From: Entonaema liquescens
Lineage: Eukaryota > Ascomycota > Sordariomycetes > Xylariales > Xylariaceae
Assembly (NCBI GenBank): GCA_902805475.1
Contig: CADCSX010000003.1
Coordinates: 2,790,001-2,854,000, forward strand
Direction of reading: 5' to 3'
Length of the DNA stretch: 64,000 nucleotides
Part shown: one piece after another, positions 59,498 to 64,000 of the stretch
How the letters are laid out: each line of letters opens with the position of its first letter
How positions within the stretch are numbered: position 1 is the first letter of the stretch
The notes under the pieces: model-generated
The model's database searches: none
The model's input: only the letters and a program-made list of their open reading frames with translations
Told to the model about the DNA's origin: nothing
Position numbers and translations under genes: made by a program

Positions 59498-62400
59498 TTA
59501 TGTCTTTAATAGCAGGCTGATCTTATACGACATTAATCGAGCAGCAACGTAAGCTAGTACGATGATGTATCCTTCAGCTCCGTCTCTCGTATTCTCTTCA
59601 TGGAAAAACATAGCAGTAACTTTATCTCTGTAGCTGAGGTCGGCGAGTTCTTTAATTTCTCGAGGCTTTTCTCTATCACCAAGATGGGGAAGGGGCAATT
59701 CAATCAGCAGCATCGTGCTGTTCCCGCATTTGGATGCTATAGCAAAGAGACGTGAGTTCTGCTTGTCCATTATCAGTTTGCTGATAAAGTAATTCCTTAT
59801 GGTCATATCACTATTGGGTATTCGATTTACACCACCGAAATTTCGAATGCGGATTTGGTTCTCGTAGAGTACCAAGGCGAAGGTTTGTTCATCATTAATC
59901 GCGGCAATGGATGTGAGAAGGCGGCCCCAGTTGCCACTATCAACTTCCTACTAATTATCAGCTACATTTAAGATATGTTTTTGTTTACTCCATGGATCGG
60001 GACATACTCCTGAATTTGTTTGAGCGGGATTTTCTACAGATCTAATCCCAACTTTTCTGGTGAGTAAGGATCGGTAGTAGACTTTGATATCATGCGTTTC
60101 GGATATATCCGGTTGGGTAATATAACAAAGAGCTATATCAGAAGGGAAAGATAAATGAGTTATGCTTCCTGCCGGGGCGTCTACTGAGAATCTACCCCAT
60201 GGTTCTTCCGCAATGACTCTGTGTTGGAGCTCGTCCTTAGATGATATCGTGCTTTCGGAATCACCGCTAGTATAATGTTAACAAGAGCTTACTAAGGCCG
60301 TGGTAGAAATACCTGTGGACTTTATGAGCGATTAAATCGCTGATTTTGGTATGATATATCCATGAACTCTCCAGGTCCCGTTGCACTACACATGCCAGTA
60401 TTTCACCCCCTGGAGAAATAGCTATTCGATCTATCCGACTGGGATTGTCCACCGGAAGTTCAACTGTGTAGTTTAAGTCGAAATTTAACCCCGGCAATCT
60501 ACCTCCTTTAATATCAAAAAGGTAGATCTAGGCCCGCATCAGCATCTATTCCATTTGCTGTGTTAACGGTGTCGGGTAGACTTACGTGAGGATGGCGTCC
60601 TGCTACCGAAGCGATTAGATATGCCCCATTTAACTTCACGCTTTTCAATAGTCCAGTCCCTCGCATTTCGTACTTCGGAACCCTCTTGTCCTCGCCCTGT
60701 CGCTGAAAATATTGCAGGTCATATAAGAAAATGCAGGTATCTGTCCAGTAGGCGATGACTGGTTCACTAGATGCTATTGAATAGCCGGAGATAGCTCTTG
60801 AATTAGATATCCACCAGCTCTCTAGCCTTGGCCCATTGTTATTCCGTCTGATAAGCATAGTATTAGCTACAGGCGTAAAAGGGACATGGGACCGGAGACC
60901 CTTGTGCACCTACCGTCTTTTCCACCATCGAGGAGCTATACTCGAAATAATTCCGTCCGGGGCTCGATTTTCTGGCCGTTCGGAGTTCTCGCTTAGCTTC
61001 CGATAAGCCGCTGATACATCGAGCAGTTTATCCCTGATACGCCTTGCTGATTCTCGTTTTTGAGAGTCTAGTTCGAGGACCTTCTCCTCGATAAAGTTCA
61101 AGACCTCTTTTATTACTTTACCTTCGTCCGGATTCTTGTAATTGGTCTCCTTAATAAGGCGCCTATGATGTGCTTTTATTGCTGGATGAGGCTTTGATAC
61201 TTGAAATCGGGTGTTGAGAAAGAAATGGTCCTTGTCTCCTGAGCCAGAGTTTCTGGAAATAGCCGCCCGTTCGTCCGCGTACGTATCAATGCCCCTCTGT
61301 CCCTGGTTGATATATGTTAAGACGACACTAATGACGCACCCTAAGGACCAAACGTCACTTTTCTCATTCATATTTCGCACCGAGGTACATGACTCGGGTG
61401 CAAGATAGGTGCCCTCTAACCTACGATTTACTGTGTCTGACACTGAAGTGTCACCTCTCCTCCTATCGAACAGAACACTAATGTCTCGGTCGACCGTATT
61501 GTTGTGGTTGTGCGATACCTTTACGCGCGACATGCCGAAATCACTGATTTTCCATACCATTCTCCCATGTTCTTTGTCGTGAAAAACCAGAACATTTGCT
61601 GGTTTTAAGTCCATATGATAACAGACCATTCGGTTGCCATTGGAATCCTTGATCTCGGAATGAAGAAATTCCAGACCGTCTGCAAGACCCGATGCACATT
61701 CCAAGATATCAGCTTTATCTGATTCGAGAATTGGAGATGCGTTGTTTCGCATCCACTCTCTAAGATCACATTCCGCAAGTGGCATGAACAAGCTGAATAT
61801 GTTCTCATCAAGCTGAAGGCTACCAAAAGTTTCCACAATGTTCCTGGATCTCCGAGGCGTACACAGAATCTGCTTCATGGTTTCCAGTTCTTTTTGAAAG
61901 TGGCCACTTCTCTCAAAATCCTTCCGGGCCATTGGCATGGGCTCCGAATTTGCCATGGACGTGTATTTATTTACCAGGTGCCCCTTGGCTATGACGACAC
62001 GATATACTATTCCATAAGACCCCATGCCAATTTCTTCCTCGTCAGAGATGTAGGGTAACCGTTGATTCTTTCCATCAGCCCACTGAACATCCCCTCCAGA
62101 AAGCACAATAGGGCAAAAGCAGGGTTGCATATCCATAAAGCTGTTGATATCAGGTCCATTTTCTATGCCAAATATTTCCTCAAGCTGTCCACGCCTTGCT
62201 GGAAGTTGATCTAGTCTCGTCTCTATGTCATAGAGAATTGGCCAGCTATTAGAGTCGGAGGGACAAGTGAGAAGCTTCTTACTGAAACATCTAAGCGACT
62301 CTATACTGCAACGGGCGTAAATTAAAGTAGCCAGGAAGTTGTGGAGGCCCCGCTCTTCGATTCGCGTGGTAAGGAGATCTACAGTAATCCCAGGTCCGAA

Positions 62401-62589
62401 GTAGGTTTCCAATGGGCTTTCGGGGGGTACCAAACTGCAGAATAGGCGCTTCAAATTGTACGGAGCTAGAACCGCCTGGGTAGTACCAACTTTTGCGAAT
62501 CGCCGACTTGCAATATCTCTCCTTTCAAGTTTCTCGTAGATTTGATTGTACAAATCTGTGTGTATTTTGTTGTAGGAGGGCGAAGTCAT
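59498..62589 (-). CDS. Serine/threonine protein kinase fused to a C-terminal beta-propeller-like region
   Basis: About 953 residues in five exons on the minus strand: 62589-60914, 60847-60586, 60527-60313, 60266-60008 and 59947-59498; all joins are in frame. Residues 1-175 are a helical N-terminal region I do not recognise. The kinase domain runs from about 183: glycine loop IGMGSYGIV (187-195), probable ATP-binding lysine K223 in ARKDF, catalytic loop HMDLKPAN (D337), DFG at 350-352 and APE at 397-399. HMD replaces HRD, so it is a non-RD kinase but should be active. After about residue 555 comes repeated beta-strand sequence (VIAYWTDTCIFLYDLQ, YLIASVAGRHPHIYLFDIK, RIAISPGGEILACVV, TFALVLYENQIRIRN) that looks like WD-type blades. 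Partners are unknown. Confidence 0.88.
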
Positions 62590-63348
62590 ATCTGCGAAAT
62601 AGTTTATCAGAGATTAGAGCTGAGCAAACGGAAAATGCTAGCTTCTATTATAGATATCGCATATAGAAGCGCGGTTATGAAGGTGTGGTACCATAACTGA
62701 TAAAACCAGATTACGTGGCCAGCGTAGAGGCAGATAAATTCAAGGTGTTCATTATATAAAAGGTGCGCAGGGGACGCATCACCTCTATCAGACCTGGGCG
62801 ACCTGGGCGAACTAAGCCAAGAAAATTATGTGCAACGTAGAGCATACATATCTACTTCCTATAGGAGGGATCTATTAGGCTGGCAACTTTCAGATACCTA
62901 CCTCCAGCTCCAGGTAATGTACCAAAATCAGTGCGAGAAGTTTATGCATACGGAGCAATGCTGACGTTCATATCTCGGCTAGGTCGAACAACAGAAGAGG
63001 ACTTGGGGCACACCTCTTCACATCCTTGGATAAGGTATACTCATACTCATGCTCACTTGATTACTTTAGTATCTGGGCTAGTTATCATAAGAGAAGAGAA
63101 GAAAAGAAGATAAATATGATAATTCTTTAAGCCTCAAGCTCAGGTCTCCATATGAGATCGACGGCTAGTAACTCAAGCCGGGCTTGAAAGGAGCATCTCA
63201 GCCAACCAATCAAAGCCCATGGCGACCACTGATACGCGTCACGTAGTACAATGAGGAACGCGGTAAAATATGCTAATATCCAAGAAGCACAGCCCATAAA
63301 GCGCTCACTTAGCCACCGATTAGTTAGTAGGTAAGATTAGATCTACAA
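62590..63348. other. Intergenic, kinase promoter and FAH-family gene 3' side
   Basis: About 760 bp. It includes a TATA-like ATTATATAAAA near 62,753-62,763 and a purine-rich tract near 63,090-63,112. No gene seen. Confidence 0.45.
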
Positions 63349-64000
63349 TTACAACTTGGCCGAGTCTTCCTTGGTGAACTCGACCTTGTTGGAGACAATT
63401 CCGACGCCTTCAAGCTCAACCTCGACGATATCGCCATCTTTAAGCCACAACTGTGGCTTGCGGCCCATTCCAACGCCCGACGGGGTTCCTGTCCAGATAA
63501 GATCACCAGGTAGTAATGTATGGCCCCTGCTCAAGAAGGCGATGGTTTGCCTGACATTAAAGATCTGATCGGCTGTGTTGCTCTCCTAGATATTATGTCA
63601 GCCGTCTGCCTGAGCTATTACAGCCCCATTCCCCCGCATGGGGGCTCTTTTTTTTTTTCCTTGGCTTACCTGTACTGTCTGTCCATTTACTCTAGTGCTG
63701 ATCTGGAGTGTCTGTGGGTCCTTGATGATATTGCTAGTAGCAACGCCTGGTCCATACGGCGCCCAGCCGTCAAACCCTTTACCTAGCGACCATTGGCCAC
63801 CGCCGCGCGCGACTTGCCAGTCACGGTGCGATACATCATTCCCAACAGCGTATCCGAGAACATAGTTAAGTGCCTCGGATTCGGGTACGTCCTTAGCCTC
63901 CTTTCCGATGATAACAACAAGTTCAACTTCGTAGTCTAATCCCAGTTCCTCTTGTGCAATTGGGTGGATGGGAATGGGATCTGTGGGACCTGATAGAGAA
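63349..64000 (-). CDS. Fumarylacetoacetate-hydrolase-family enzyme, C-terminal part (5' end outside window)
   Basis: A metal-dependent hydrolase or decarboxylase of the FAH fold, cut by the right edge. Visible exons on the minus strand: 64000-63670 and 63585-63349, the first still open at the edge. Seen: the acidic metal-ligand strand DYEVELVVIIGKEAKDV, then GYAVGNDVSHRDWQ, GKGFDGWAPYGPGV, and in the last exon GDLIWTGTPSGVGMGRKP, which is the family active-site loop. It ends FTKEDSAKL. It resembles the FAHD-type (acylpyruvase or oxaloacetate decarboxylase) proteins more than true tyrosine-pathway fumarylacetoacetase, but the substrate is not fixed. The intron carries a long T-run on the plus strand. 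Confidence 0.93.

Noticed and set aside
1..64000. CRISPR arrays, rRNA or tRNA genes
   Set aside because: No regularly spaced repeats, no rRNA-like sequence and no complete tRNA cloverleaf was noticed by eye; a tRNA scan was not possible here.

Overview
The window is nuclear DNA of a filamentous ascomycete (Pezizomycotina, most likely Sordariomycetes). Almost every gene is split by 50-100 bp introns with GTAAGT-type donors and CTAAC-type branch sites. The gene set is fungal: CRZ1, alternative oxidase, MDM31, a CAP59-type glycosyltransferase and a Dal5-type permease. Two repeat tracts show repeat-induced point mutation (RIP). Exon joins were worked out by hand from reading frame, splice signals and recalled family motifs; no search was run.

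Layout. 1-10.3 kb is an accessory, metabolism-type block: 3' end of a P450, an MFS anion/amide permease, a membrane dipeptidase, a second P450 of the phenylacetate-hydroxylase type and a catalase. 12.3-14.5 kb carries the calcineurin-responsive factor CRZ1. 14.5-20.4 kb is gene-poor and holds two nested inverted-repeat elements at 18,156-19,686. 20.4-21.7 kb is mitochondrial alternative oxidase, followed by 2.7 kb without a supported gene. 24.4-38.3 kb is a dense housekeeping stretch: eIF3j, MDM31, PNO1, a Rad60/Esc2-type SUMO-like protein, LSM6, a methyltransferase, a CAP59-like glycosyltransferase and PXMP4. 39.2-46.3 kb is one 7,051-bp Ty1/copia retrotransposon with 153-bp LTRs, a 5-bp target duplication and a RIP-ruined interior. 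47.7-64 kb holds an M13 metalloprotease, an amino-acid permease, a CorA-like membrane protein, an 818-residue conserved protein of unknown role, a protein kinase fused to a probable beta-propeller, and the 3' part of a fumarylacetoacetate-hydrolase-family enzyme that runs off the right edge.

How the genes relate. Several housekeeping genes sit head-to-head and share promoters: MDM31/PNO1, the SUMO-like gene/LSM6, and methyltransferase/CAP59-like. The left block has the composition of a catabolic or secondary-metabolite cluster edge, but no backbone enzyme is visible and the leftmost gene is cut by the window.

Unusual points. Four otherwise well-preserved genes (CRZ1, PNO1, CAP59-like, M13 protease) each lack a single base in or next to a short homopolymer run, which looks like systematic assembly error rather than four independent pseudogenes. 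The two nested inverted-repeat elements share AGAG ends and 6-bp target duplications. The methyltransferase has an 11-nt micro-exon. The kinase-propeller fusion has HMD instead of HRD in its catalytic loop.
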